Under the pieces are notes generated by a model. The model worked only from the letters and a program-made list of their open reading frames with translations, was not told where the DNA came from and did no database searches. Position numbers and translations under genes: made by a program. From Ciona savignyi (taxonomy: Eukaryota; Chordata; Ascidiacea; Phlebobranchia; Cionidae), in NCBI GenBank assembly GCA_000149265.1, contig CH002076.1, positions 290,635 through 354,634 of the forward strand: a stretch of 64,000 bases of DNA, in the 5' to 3' direction. Each line of letters begins with the position of its first letter. The stretch's first letter is position 1. Below, piece after piece: positions 12,254 through 25,000 of the stretch.

Positions 12254-14639
12254 TTAGAGCAAGGAGGCAACCAGAAGTATACCGACCACTATTACATGAA
12301 ATGCTGCTTGGAAGCTTTCTGACCCCGAGAATGAAAATGTGCGAGAAATGTTTCTGTTGCCTGGGTCTTGAAGCGGTCTGAAGTTGTTAATCAGGGGAAC
12401 CAAAGGGTCGCCAGATAGGCTCGAAAAAAGGTTGTTGCCGTAACGGATTAAGTTACCCTGTAAAAGAAACCATAGTTTATAAGTATATTCTTGCCCGCGG
12501 TAAGCAGAGCTAAATAAAGCTACGTTTTTTGCAAGACACTCAAAACGAAGGCCATTTTGGATGAGGGCGTACTTCTTTTGGAAATATTGGAAATATAATA
12601 TGCTTGACAAATGAAAAGGACAATTAATTAAGCTTTAAATAAAGAACACATTCAAAAAGAAACAAGTAATTAAGTCTTAAATAGCCTCACCTGGGTCTGG
12701 CTGATCAAAACAGGTGTTTGGAAAACATACCATAACACACTTTCATAGCATGGCGGCGTAGTTAAAGAACCCCTGCAAACAGAAAATGCTTGATTTGGAT
12801 TTATAATTTTGTGTTTTTTTATTTTTTATCAGGATAATTTCAATTTTGCATTATGGTGGTAAATAAGATGGTGGTTTTATCGAATTCTTTGTATGAATCG
12901 TTCCCACTAAACATCCTTCATTAATAATTTTGTGTTAGTTGTAATCCCGTTTCAATATAAAACGCTTCTTTTATGACACTAAAGTAAGTTTTAGTCTCGC
13001 AACTTTCAGTAATTGACTCGATTATACGTTTATATAGCGTTGACTTAACCGTAGTCGGTAAGAAACTGAATTAAAACGTTAGTTGTGTTATTCATTACAA
13101 AAATGCTCTACAAAATTTAATAAATGATATTTTGAAATATGTTTAATCCAGGACACTAAAGTAAAACGGTTCGTACCAACCTGTATCGGAAGTAATCTCC
13201 TATAACTTCAGTCGGGACGAAATTGTTATTGCGAACAGGTGTTAATGTAGCTTGGTCATTCAAATACGTAACATTTTGGGAAAACAGCGTCCATAGTCCA
13301 CCGGTCGTTGGGTTGTGAAAGATGCTTGAATCCTGGAAACAATATAAGGTGAGTTGTCATTTGCATATGCCTTCGTCAAGACATAAAAAGAAATGTACAA
13401 ACTATACCCAAGAATTTACATATATTCGTGTGTCAAAAAAGTTTCTAGCTGCTATTAATTAAAGTTAGGTGTTTAAGCCGCATTCTAATATATTGCTATG
13501 TGAGCAGATCAACATTCAAGATCTTACATCGACAAAGAAACCGAACACCACGAATCCGTCAGGTTGAACAGCTGCTTCAGCCATTGTAGCATACTTAGTG
13601 TTCTTGTGCACCATATGCATTTCAGCAAAGTATGAGACGCCATTCATTGTGTGTTCCGATCCAGTGCTGCCATTTCCACCCCAGTGAAAATGGATATCGA
13701 CTAACTGCGTGTATCAAAATTTTGTTTAGTCCAGGTGCTTAAGTAATACATGTCTGCTAGACCAAATAATGTAAATACGTAAATATACATAAACTTTCAT
13801 AGAAAGTGTACAATATGCTTATAAGAAAATAATCATTAACATATTCATTTATATGGGAATTTCACACATTTTATGCAACAAATCGAAATTTTGTTGCAAG
13901 ATTAAAATGTAAGAAACCATCAAGGAGGTTTTTACCTGATAAGAACCAGGAAGTTGGTACTCGGCTCCACTTATAATGTAACCTCCCGTGACCTCCATAG
14001 AAACTGCAGGTATAACAATGTGAGAATGATATAAAAATGCATATGTGCTAATCAATCGACTATCATACTGCTGTAGATATGTGTATAACTTTAACAGGTT
14101 ATACGGATACGTACCTAATGTTCCTGTATTTCGAACTACTAGTCCAGTTGGAGTTGAAGAGGTGAACAACCGTATCGAGAATTTGCTGAGCGTCGAGTCC
14201 ACCGTAGCATTTGTGGAGAATAGTGGAATGGGTGATTGCAGATTCCCACTGCAAGTGGGGTAGATGTTGGACCAAAAAGCGGGTCCTGAAATGGGAATGA
14301 AATAAAATCCTGCATTTAAAGTATTTTGCAAAACGATTTACCTGTATTTCCGCTGTAGCTGTACTGCGCATTACAGACATCTGTAAAAAACTGACATTCA
14401 GAACGTGTTGAATGTAATCTATACCGAAATAAAATCTAAACACATTCCTATTTAGGAACACCTAATATACAAAATAACTGGATTTTATTAAAATATCAAA
14501 GTCACTTATTTTAATTAACAAAAATACAATTTAAAACTTCATAATTAAGTTTGAGCCCAATTATAGAAGGCAATGAAATCAAACCATACTTACTGAATAT
14601 ACTAAACAGTGCCAGAATATAGTACATTGTAACAACCAT
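12254..14639 (-). CDS. CA: Secreted, GPI-anchored-type alpha-carbonic anhydrase, copy B
   Basis: Eight exons, low to high: 12254-12457, 12691-12772, 13181-13332, 13528-13704, 13936-14003, 14115-14285, 14342-14380, 14594-14639. They give 939 bases, 312 residues. Gene structure matches copy A exon for exon. Zinc ligands are in HFHWGG and EMHMVH; GSEH and SLTTPPC are intact. The hydrophobic leader ([10 protein letters not shown]) and hydrophobic C-terminal tail ([13 protein letters not shown]) are kept. The His64 shuttle position reads NTGT (Thr). The most diverged exon is 13181-13332, the surface segment before the active-site threonines, while the exon with the zinc ligands is nearly unchanged. 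The first ATG adds three codons relative to copy A (MVVT before MYY). It lies upstream of the GAL3ST gene on the same strand, with about 1.56 kb between them. Confidence 0.93.
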
Positions 14640-14955
14640 GATTGATTCTGTTTATATTTGAACAGTCTGTATACACGTAACGTAACGACAATTCAACTAT
14701 TATGTGAAATATCTAACAGGGGTCATACCTATCTGGTATAACAAACCTTTAGAATGTCTTGAAAGGTAATTCAACACCACGATGTGAAATCAATGCCAAA
14801 CAAGTGTAGCGAGACGAAAAGGTTGATTGGTCGTGTAGACTTTTAGTTTGCCGGAAGAGTAAGAGTCCAATGTTGATATGTAGGATAGGAATTTAAGTAA
14901 ACACATTTTTATGCTATGTTTATGCAAGCAGAAATATACATCAATATCCAAAGTC

Positions 14956-17395
14956 CTAACCTCCACTGTGATAAGGGCAGTTTTTTAAATCTATACTACC
15001 ACTGTTGCGGCCGTACTTAACCCAAGTACGAGCCTGGCATTTTATGATCAGATACGCGCAAAAATAGTTGTCCTTGTATTGCGGTAACTAAAAACAAAAT
15101 AATAAAATGATTAACAAAAGGTACGTCAGTGAAACAAAATATAATCCAATCACACATACCTGAAATTTCCGGCCAAAATATATAATAATTTTCCGTACAC
15201 TACAGAAAAACCTCTTTTAACAATAGTATGGTTTCAATTAGACCACCACTTGGTTCCCAGTTAAAAATGAAATGACCTTAGGTCTCAAGGATTCCATGCA
15301 ACACGCACTAAAACAGGATGTGACGTACAACTAAAACAAGAGAGCAAAATAAAACAAAAAAGTAAAGACACGTGACCGTAACAACTACCTTCTGGTCATC
15401 ATAAATATTCATTTTCTGTCGTAAGGTGGCGTTAAAGTGCTGGGTATCTTATGGTTTTGCCTTGTATTATGGTACTTTTGTTCTGGATATCGGCCTAGAG
15501 AAGGCACTGTATGCCAATTAAAGCACACTCATGCATTCAGTAAAACTGCTGATTTTCTGAATCTGAATTAGACAAGGAAACAAATATTACTAGAAATAAT
15601 GTAAGTTCCTTCAGATCGGCAGGAATAAGTTGTACAATGTTGTCATTTAAAAGAATGAATATTTTTATCGGAAGATTTGAAACCAAAATGGACTTGTCTC
15701 TAAGGCCGTTTTACATAGCATTGTTAAATGTATAAACCTCATACAAAACTTTTTTATCTAGTCAAGTTTTGAAACGATGTTCGGCTCGTCACTGGGGCCG
15801 TTTTTGTAGATACAAGTAGGTAGATGTATCGGTCGCGTTAACCATTCGGCCACACGACCGTACCATATACAACTTGTTTTACAAAATCACGCTATTCTGA
15901 GTAATATTGCATCATCGTGCGGCGAAATTATCTAACTAAAAGAAAGAACAAAGCATTCTCCATACTGAGATAGTCGATTGTATCATAGATTTCTGTAATT
16001 TGTGGTTTCAACTTAGGTAAAAGAACTGTTTATACATACTCGAATATCTACTGCAACGACTAAACCCGCAATCTGTGCGTCATTCCCATGCAGAAATTGT
16101 ATCTGGTTGCAGTTATCGTTTATAATTAAATACTTCTTCAGCAAAAACAACGTAACTCCAACAAGAAAGAGTGAATTATTAACATAACTTAAAGTTGACC
16201 GCTCGTCACAAACACTTTAATTTATAACGACGTTTCTGCGGATAAATGTTACAAACGATTATAGTCAATTTGGATTTAATTGTTGAGAGCATATATTTGT
16301 TACTTTAGACATATTGTGTCAAGCAGGTACATGTTCTAACACGATGAGGCAAATTCTTGTGAAACAGAGGTTAAAACAACATCCACAATAAGATAGATAA
16401 AGGGTATTTCCATTTATTGCTGCAATACTATATGTTTGCTTTTGGCCTAAACACAATAGGTTCCAGTTAAAATATCGTAGTGGGAAATTTCGATGTGTGT
16501 GGTTAGTGTAACTTTCCGAAGAAAATCTAAAAAAACGCAATAAACCTGATTAATGTAGAGTATATTTTAAAATCTTACAATATAAACCATGATGGGAACG
16601 CGTTTACTGATGCATTTTAATACAGCAATGTGCCATAACCTACCAAAAAATGATATACATTTAGGTAACAGTTCAATCCATATTTATTACGGCTTTCGTG
16701 AAAATCTTTTTCTCGTAAATCTCTTTGAGGTATCCAATTTCATTTTTGTGCCTTTGGTGAAAATCTTTTATAGGTTGCCAACTTTCTGTGAGATTTGATT
16801 CTGAAATACCCAATGGAATAGCAACAACACGGTAGTCTAATTTAGTTGAATTAAATTCTTGAGCAGATAACAGGCCAACATGTAATCCCTGCATAAAAAT
16901 GGCAACCAAATTAAGGAAATACTTCTAAAATACGCCGCATCTATAAATACCCATAGGCATAGGCGAAGCAGTAGAAATATAATATCAAGTACTAAAACAC
17001 TTTAGAGTGAGAATGTAGGACCCAAAACGTCAACTATTTTACTGCACTTGAAAGTATTTGCTTTTCCGACAGCTCTGTTTCTTGTGTCGACAAACCTAAG
17101 GTTAAAGTTTACAAACGTGTTTGCCATGAGTCATATTCGTTAAGAGTTACTTGAAATCGTATTAAACTTAAGAAGTACGGCATGCCACAATGGGCAAATG
17201 AAACTATAACGTCTTATTGTCGCATTTTTGCATAATAAATATGATATTATGTATTAAATAAAATAAATCAGAACGTTTAGTTTTATCCACATGTTAATGA
17301 ATATGATAATTGTATTTCATTGTAATAGAGCTTTTGTTTACCTTCCCGTCTTGGAGCTGGCTGGACAAACATGAGGGCGACTTGTCTTGTCTCAT
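14956..17395 (-). CDS. Possible small multi-exon gene of unknown function
   Basis: I do not recognise this. Four open segments on the minus strand have plausible AG/GT borders and all join in phase 0: 17342-17395 (starting ATG, ends LQDGK), 16691-16888 (GLHVGLLSAQEF, then LTESWQPIKDFH), 16040-16135 (IINDNCNQIQFLHGNDAQ, then GLVVAVDIR) and 14956-15087 (LPQYKDNYFCAYLIIKC to a stop). Together they would give 159 residues with no signal peptide. The 16691 segment can also run on to its own stop at 16673. The last intron would contain the GAL3ST pseudogene, which counts against the final exon. It may be two partial genes, or chance open frames in part. The first two segments look most coding-like. 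Confidence 0.35.
15405..15705 (-). pseudogene. GAL3ST: Decayed GAL3ST copy
   Basis: Read on minus, this aligns to the central part of the last exon of the intact GAL3ST. Shared stretches include 'tttaaatga', 'tcagcagtttt(a/g)ctga(a/g)tg' ending in 'gtgct', 'gaacaaa' and 'gcactttaacgccac' (the AHFNAT motif, at 15424-15440 on plus). Several stops and frame shifts interrupt it, and neither PAPS-binding exon is found nearby. Its position upstream of carbonic anhydrase B matches that of the intact GAL3ST relative to carbonic anhydrase A, so I read it as the other half of a duplicated two-gene unit. Confidence 0.8.
15760..15864 (-). repeat. tRNA-like repeat (family 2)
   Basis: Minus-strand head 'gtacggtcgtgtggccgaatgg' ending at 15864; the B-box side is degenerate. 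It lies next to the GAL3ST pseudogene. Confidence 0.6.
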
Positions 17396-19091
17396 TTGAA
17401 AACGGTCGTTGGTTTCTTCGCTTCGACCGAGAATTTATTGGTGTTGCGTATTAAATGCCTTTCTCTCAAGCGAGCTTGTTGTTGCTGGCAGAGCGCTTAC
17501 CGGCATATTCAAAGTCAAGTTTTTATTTCGTGATTTAAGTTTCGGTTTCAGAAAGTGAATTTATATCTAAATTTAATATTAACAACAGACTATTTAAAAC
17601 TAAGATCTGAAATTGGTTTAACCAATACAGTGTATAGGCATATTACCTCTAGGTTCAATATCTTAATGCAGTGCGCATGTTATTATCTGTCTGTCTGGTG
17701 TTACCTGTGGTATTGCGAAATTGAAGCTGCTTTTTTTTATCAGACAACAGCTTGCTTTCCGTTGCCGCGCTATGCATAGCGAGCAAGCATTTAGTTGAAA
17801 CGAGTCTTGGTGCATTTAGCAAGTGATTTCTGTATTTTAGACAGTGTGACAAGGCATCGTTTAACTTCTAAGGCTTGCCAAAGAAACATCTAAAGTTTAG
17901 TTTTAAACTAATGCTCTCGCGTAACTTTATATTCAAAAAGCCAGTTATTTTTTAAATAGTTTTAAAAATGGAAATTTTGTTTCTATTAATAGCATGTATA
18001 TCTAATTCGATGCTACGTAATTGAGAAGCAAGCATGCTTATATAAATACCCGAATACACGCACTGAACGCAAACATGTTAGTGTGAACGTAGATGCAGTA
18101 AGGAGAGAATGAGATTTCGTAAAAACGTGGTGATCGGCCCAAACCATTTGCGTTTATTGGACCGAATCATCGGATTGGAGAAAATAAACAATTTTCAATA
18201 ATTTGATACTGCGTATATAAAAAATCGTTTCGATAGCGAGATTTTAGTATTTGTGGAATGTAACTGTGGGTCTCAGTCATTACACTACATGGCCGAGACA
18301 ACAGCGTTTTACCGCGTATCTTGATCTCGTCGAGTTAACTTAATTACAAGTCACCCGCTTGTTCAGGAAAGGGCAATGAATTTCGGTGGACACCGACGCA
18401 CCGGTAATGAATCATGCTAAACAGCCTAATCGTAGAAGGAACTAGAAATGTCCTATTGTGCAATGACCTGTAAAGTAAGCACGAAACCGAAACGCGAGAT
18501 CGACAACTTAAGCCGAAAACACCATGCTAATATGATAATCAACACGCGAGATAAAATGTGATAAAATTAAACGTACTTGTCAAATAAAAGAAGGAGAAAA
18601 CCCTAATTCTCGAAAAACCTTTGAAAGTATAATTTTTAGCACAGCAAAAAATGGGCAACTGCTGGGGATAACGTGATGTCATGTACTAAGAAATCGATTA
18701 ATTAAAGCCCCGCGGTGCTAATATTTTAACCAAAGATTAACTCCGCATAATATTGAGATTGGCAGTTCAAATGATGGTATGAAACCAAACTTGGGAGTTT
18801 TCTAGATTTCTTTATGACTAAGAACTGGAAAACCAATATGACGTGTCGGTTTCGAATGTCACTTACAAGTCATGGGCTAGATTGGGGAAACAAACAACAC
18901 TGCTCTACTTTTCATAATCCTTGTTTTTTTCGCTGCTGACAGCATTTATACATTTACTGCGTGAAGTGCACGGTGATAACGTGTATTGGTAATACAAACA
19001 CTATACAGATTCAATGCATGCTTTTATGTTATATTTTCCATAATTACCATTACATCCTCGTATTTTGTGCAGTATTACAGCAAAATTAGCA
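17396..19091. other. Unassigned region upstream of the OATP gene
   Basis: No gene can be supported. A few open segments on minus look weakly exon-like: 17712-17777, starting ATG in MHSAATESKLL with a GT after CACAG, and 17400-17490. Their phases do not join to the exon at 17342-17395. The promoter of the OATP gene should lie at the right end; no clear TATA box or other element stands out. Confidence 0.4.
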
Positions 19092-22000
19092 ATGTCGAAT
19101 CGAAGTTTAGTTGGTTGTTGTCTGACCATTCAAGCATTTGTGGCATTTACTGGGATTGCATTATGCGGTCAAGCAGCCTTAACCACCTACAACAAAAGTG
19201 TCCTAACTTCCATAGAGAAACGATTTTCAATTTCAAGTTCGATGGCAGGGTTTATAGCAGGAGCTTTTAACATTGGGAATCTTTTATTTGTTGTTGTTGT
19301 AAGTAAAGAATTTTGTTACATTTATGTTTACGTTATCCATAATGAAATCAATCCATCGTACGACTTTTTAAGACATTTAATAATGCAATACCAAGTATTG
19401 CATTATTACATTAATGACTTAGTATACAAAGTTAATATATACAACAAGAAGATTTATTTGGCTTATAGATTCAGCATTCAATGACACCTGAACACCTTAA
19501 ATATAAAAAAAAACTTATAGGTATCATAAGCCTATTTCAGTTTTAACGCTTAATTTATATGTTTAGTGCATTCCCACACTGTTAGTGTCCATGGTTTAAA
19601 TATACCCAAATGTTGGAATCGATGGACATGGTATTTTATACCAAGATTGTTTATTTAAGTAGGAGTCTACAGCTGCCTGCATTTTGTAGGAAATCCGTGC
19701 TTGTTTGTCCAGTCGTCCAAAGGTGCAACGCTATACTTGTTTTGAATTTTAGGTTAGTAAGCTGAGCAGCAACCACAGCCGGCCCAGGTTTATAGCGTTC
19801 GGTTCGTTGATCATCGCAATCGGAGGATTGGTGAACGGATCCTCGCATTTTATACATGGGACATACGACCCACACACGACGTGAGTCACAACTTACATCA
19901 TTTATACTTACTAAATTGTACGCTTAAAAGTACGGTCGTGTGTCCAAATGGTTAAAGCGACCGATACATATACCGAAAAAAATGTACGCTTAATAATAAT
20001 ATTTACTGTCACAATAAAAAAATAAACAGTCACCATGACAGAAATTCCGAATTAGGTTTCGATAAATCTAAGAAATTCATATACAAATTAAGAAATTATA
20101 ATCAAATTTTAGAAGTGACGTTGATGGGGCTAATGGCAGCGTTTTCAAAAAAAATACACAGTCTACTCTTGCAGTATGCTATTAAAGGTAAAAGTTCAGA
20201 GACTTTGAAAGTTTAGAGAGTTTTAAACGTTGAAAAATCGAGCAACGGTTAAAACGTTTCGTTTGCTTTGAATTGTTCTGGCAGGAACAACAAACGTTTG
20301 GAAGCTTGCCAAGTTTCTTGAGTTATTAGTTACCCTTTCCCATGTTGTTATCTGATACAAGGCTACTTGGCACTTTGAAGTTGCGATGTCCCTTTTGATA
20401 ATTAACTCAAAGCATCGCGTAACTTTATAGTCAATTTACCCAAAGCGGAAACAATAAAAATTATCTCCCCGATTGTAAGCCTTCAGCTGCATTTCGGTCT
20501 GAAGCTTCAGTCTTGATACAGAAATAGTTTGAATCAATAACTTGAGACTTTTTAAAGTACAAGTCATTATTTCCCTCGGATGAATCAACAGAAATCTACA
20601 ATTCGTCTGGTTAATGACTCATCTTAAAAAGCTATTACATCCTGATTTTTGTGTTCTTAAACTATTTTCAAATCTTAATCTCTTTAAAAATTTAATAAGA
20701 TTTGCCACACTGCAGAATAGGCTTAGGCTACATACTTAAATATTAATTTACAATTAAATGTAATAGACGGTCAAATTCGTTTTGTTTAACCGACCCAAGT
20801 TTCGAACCCTTGATGGGTTAGGCACAAGGACCGTTTTATTGCATAGAAGTCAGTGCATCTATCGGTCGCGCTAACCATTCGGCCGTACGAACGTACCGTC
20901 AAATTCGGGTTTACAGTCAAGCTTTGGTTTGTATATTATATTTCTATACGCGAATAAATATCTAACATGTTTTTTAGGAACGCATCCGCAACAGCCAATC
21001 TAGATTGCGGCGTTAAAAATGAGACATCGAATAATGATCATCCCTACCTGTACGTCGTCCTTATTTTCGGCCAAATACTTCAGGTACTGTTATACTAACT
21101 AGCGATGGTAAATATTACAAGTTATTAATCGACTGACACTTCTCTAATGGTACACTAAACTTACGCCAAGGAAGTCAATGACTTAAAAGTTAAAAAGACC
21201 GCCCATTACGAAGAGTCTTCCTTTAATCTCCTGCCCGTATAAAACTCTCTCATCGCCTGTATGTGGTTATATATTAGAAGACGGCCTAAAATATTACCGG
21301 ATTTACTAAGATTTACTTATTACGTCTAAAAAACAAACACCAGTGTAAACTTTTATTATATGACAATACTTTATTATATATAGGCCACGTTTCGTATCGT
21401 TTATTCCACGATATTTAACTTCGGACTTTTAAGCTTGACTGGGCAGCAAATTATGTGTGGCTGGCGCCGATTGACGTGTCAAAGTATAGATAAGCTGAAC
21501 TTGCAAATGTTTTAAAATAAACGTTGGACTTTCTTACTCATGCTATACAGCAGGCAATAATTGACAGTTAACCTTATGATTCATGTTTCAGGGCATTGGA
21601 GCAACAGTCCATATACCACTTGGATCGTCCTATGTAGATGACTTTGCCTCCACGCACAATTCTCCACTGTACCTTGGTAAATATAGTGAACCAACCAGTT
21701 ATGTCGTGTAGATTATATTTCCGTAATCCACATTTTCCAATTTTGGTAACAAATAAACCTTTTTAATCATTTGATTTAGTAATATAAGTAGACTTAGTCT
21801 ACTAATGTTCCATAGCAAATTGAAATGCGTGTGTGAAAACCGTTTGCATAGGCTACTCTTGAAAGTGCCACCAAAGATGCAAGATGTATTGCAATGTGTA
21901 TACTTGTTCTGTCTTGCGTGCAACATCTTTTGTCAGGCATAAAAAAATAACCCTGTTCTGAACACAGTACAATGATGCATGTTGTTTGCAGTTCAATTAC

Positions 22001-25000
22001 ACTTACCCAGCTTGGGCTATATCTCACGCACGTTCGGTTTTACGTTACTGACTTTTAACGTCTTTGATCCATCAAAGTGAACCTTGTCCGACGTCGTGTT
22101 TTATTTTGTATATCAGGTAATGAGGCAACATTTTTCAGGCAGTCTATTCGTCTTGCAAAACTTCGGCTCCGGTACAGGTTATTTGATGGGCTCATGGACA
22201 TCAAATATATATGTTGACTTTGAAAAGGTTCCTGCAGGTATTTATGACTTTTCGGTGCCAGTAACATTTAACTAATATCAGAAATATAGCCAACACTTTA
22301 AAGTTACTCAGTGATAATTTGAACATAAAATATACTGAAACACGTTTGTATTTATATAAATTTATATCAACAATTATCGCATTAATTTTTTTACCGATAA
22401 GGTTAAATGCCTAAATAGTTGGCAAACCGCGTACGACGCTCAGTAACTTTTTCATCTAACTGACCCTATAAAAGTTTATGGTATATATATACAAAAGAGG
22501 TGATGGGTATGCATACTAGACAGCAAGCAAATATCGTTCCCACAAAAAATACTAATTAAATAGTAACCCATTTCATATCATTCTTCTTTCTTTTGTGATA
22601 AAGTTTAAGAATCTTATCTTGCTTATGTTTCCAAACACAACAATTTATTCGCAGAAGACATCCCTATAAAGGATGAAAGGTGGATTGGGGCTTGGTGGCT
22701 CGGATATTTAATCATCTCCATCTTTGTCGTATTCACCGCCATTCCTCTCTTCTTCTTTCCCAAGTCAATGAAGAAGCAAAAAGAATCCAGACAAGAATTA
22801 GAGGTAGATTTCCTGTTATGGGTCATGGACTGGATAGGCCATTATTTGTCCAGTTTATCCTGGACTGTTAGATAGCACGTCCGTTTATACGTGATAATCT
22901 GTATACGTGGAGCGTGTTTACTAAATACCACTGACTGAAGTCAACATACTAAATAGGTTTCCAGACATTTCCACGAAATACATGGTTGTGTTCCTTGGAA
23001 ATGCATCCAATGAGTGGTACCATGTTCCATTTAATTATTCGTTTTTTTTATCGTTCATTGTGCGCCATTGAAAATACATTAACTCATAATTCCCAAGTAT
23101 AAATCTCAACTTAAACTATTAGTTTGTTTACTAAGTGTAGGTATTAGACCGGGCTTGGGCAACATACGACCGCATGAAAGGCTTGGGCAACATACGGCCG
23201 CGGGCCGGGAATTTTGACCGGCCCGCAGACTGTATCTAACCATACCCTGTAATTAAGATATTAAATACTATTCATGTAATAATCCGGTCAACCAAGAACT
23301 TTATTTTCCCACGTCTGTCCACCCCTGTATAAGATTAAATCTTACGTTATCACGATGTAAATAAGTGGAAAGAATGGGTCAAAATTAACTTTAATACGAA
23401 TAAATTGACCAAAGAATACACGTATAGACGTATGGTGTAATAATAGTATTAGTGGATCCGGTACCGGCTTGTCTTAACACGAGATATTTTTAGTAGAAAG
23501 TTATAATTAGGTTTGGCTATTTTAATATTGATGTTACAGTTGGCGGTAACATTCGATACATCTAAAATCGATACGGATTCGACCAAGGATGGTACCGACG
23601 CGTCAAACCGTTCTCACATTCCATTGTTAGACGATGACGTATATGATGGGAAAAACCCAACTGTTAAAACAAGCAAGAATGAAGAGGCTCAACCAAAACT
23701 TGGTGTTTGTAAAGGTTTGTTATGGTTAACGTTTTACACGTTTGTGTACAATTTACTTCACTTTTAATTCTAATACTATGTTTAAAATATTTTGCCCTGA
23801 GGAAATTGTATAAACTAGGAAATAAATATCTTATGTTTTTTTCAAAAAGAGTTTTTTTTAAGTTCTGATAATCCAACTGTGTGCACGAAATAATTTGACC
23901 GTTTTTATGTTAACGCTTAAAACCACATATTGTCCCACTCACGACAATGTCCAGAAGAATCGTAACGGTATATTATTAGTTGACCGAATTTTGAATGTAT
24001 TATATATGTCCTGTACATCAATGCGTTACTATGTTTCCCAATAATTTACAGATTTCTTCGTCACCATACTGCGTCTCCTATCAAACCCGATATACATGCT
24101 GGTCGTATTAAGCTATTCCGGGTTGATGTTTATTGTGGGTTCAGTTTCAGCCTTTCTGCCCAAATACCTGGAGGTCACCTACAGACAAACACCCTCAGCT
24201 GCAAACTTGATGTTTGGTAAGCAATGAGATCCATGTTGTATATGAGATTTGTGTTTTTGATTCACTTGGCTGTGAAACTTCTGAACCGTGATTGTTTTCA
24301 CACCGCGTCTTTGACACGGATGGGTTAAGAAGAATAGGTTTTCTGCAGCGTGTGTACATTGGTCTTTTATATTGCTGTTGCTTGAATTACTAACGTAGTA
24401 AACTGCGTGTTCCGTTTTGCCTAAAAAGCGATTTCTTGTTTTCTTGTATACAATAAGCTTCTGTATCTTTAAGTCGAAATTTGACTATACCAACACAAGT
24501 TCTTTGGCGAAAATAATGTTAATATTGTATGCACCATCATAAATGAAACCGACATTGTACTAAGCGTTTGCATTTCAGGCCATTCAAAAACGCTTAGTTA
24601 AACCTTGTTGTAAGGCACATTTAAACTTTCAATGTAGTAATCTCGAATTTCATTATATTTCGCACAAATAACTTAAAGCTATAATTTGTTGGAAACTAGA
24701 TCTTCGTGACCTTAAATGCAGGCACGCGGAGCTTTTAATGTTGTTGTGGACCAATGTATTTCGTAGGAAAACAAAGTTTTAACTTAACAAGCTGCGCCAA
24801 CCAAAAATCATAATACACAACGTTTAACTATCCAATAACTAAATACTTTTTAAGATTGAGATAAACTCGTACTATTTTGGCTTTTTTAAATCGAGCCATT
24901 TCATCTTACAACTCACTATCACGGGTTTCCTTTGATTCCGAAGGGAATACGTTTTGATTTTACTTTGTGTTTTTCATTAAATTCTAATATTACAAATTGT

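Noticed and set aside
14099..14461. 120-codon minus ORF overlapping carbonic anhydrase B
   Set aside because: Different frame from the conserved GPAFW/GNLQSPI reading; shadow of exon 14115-14285.
16136..16200. Apparent transmembrane segment (LFLVGVTLFLL) before a possible exon
   Set aside because: It is the translated polypyrimidine tract of an intron; the exon more likely starts at 16135.
16319..16540. Minus ORF rich in aromatic and cysteine residues
   Set aside because: Follows a good acceptor-like TTTTTTTTAG, but no frame has a usable donor and phase does not fit the exons around it.
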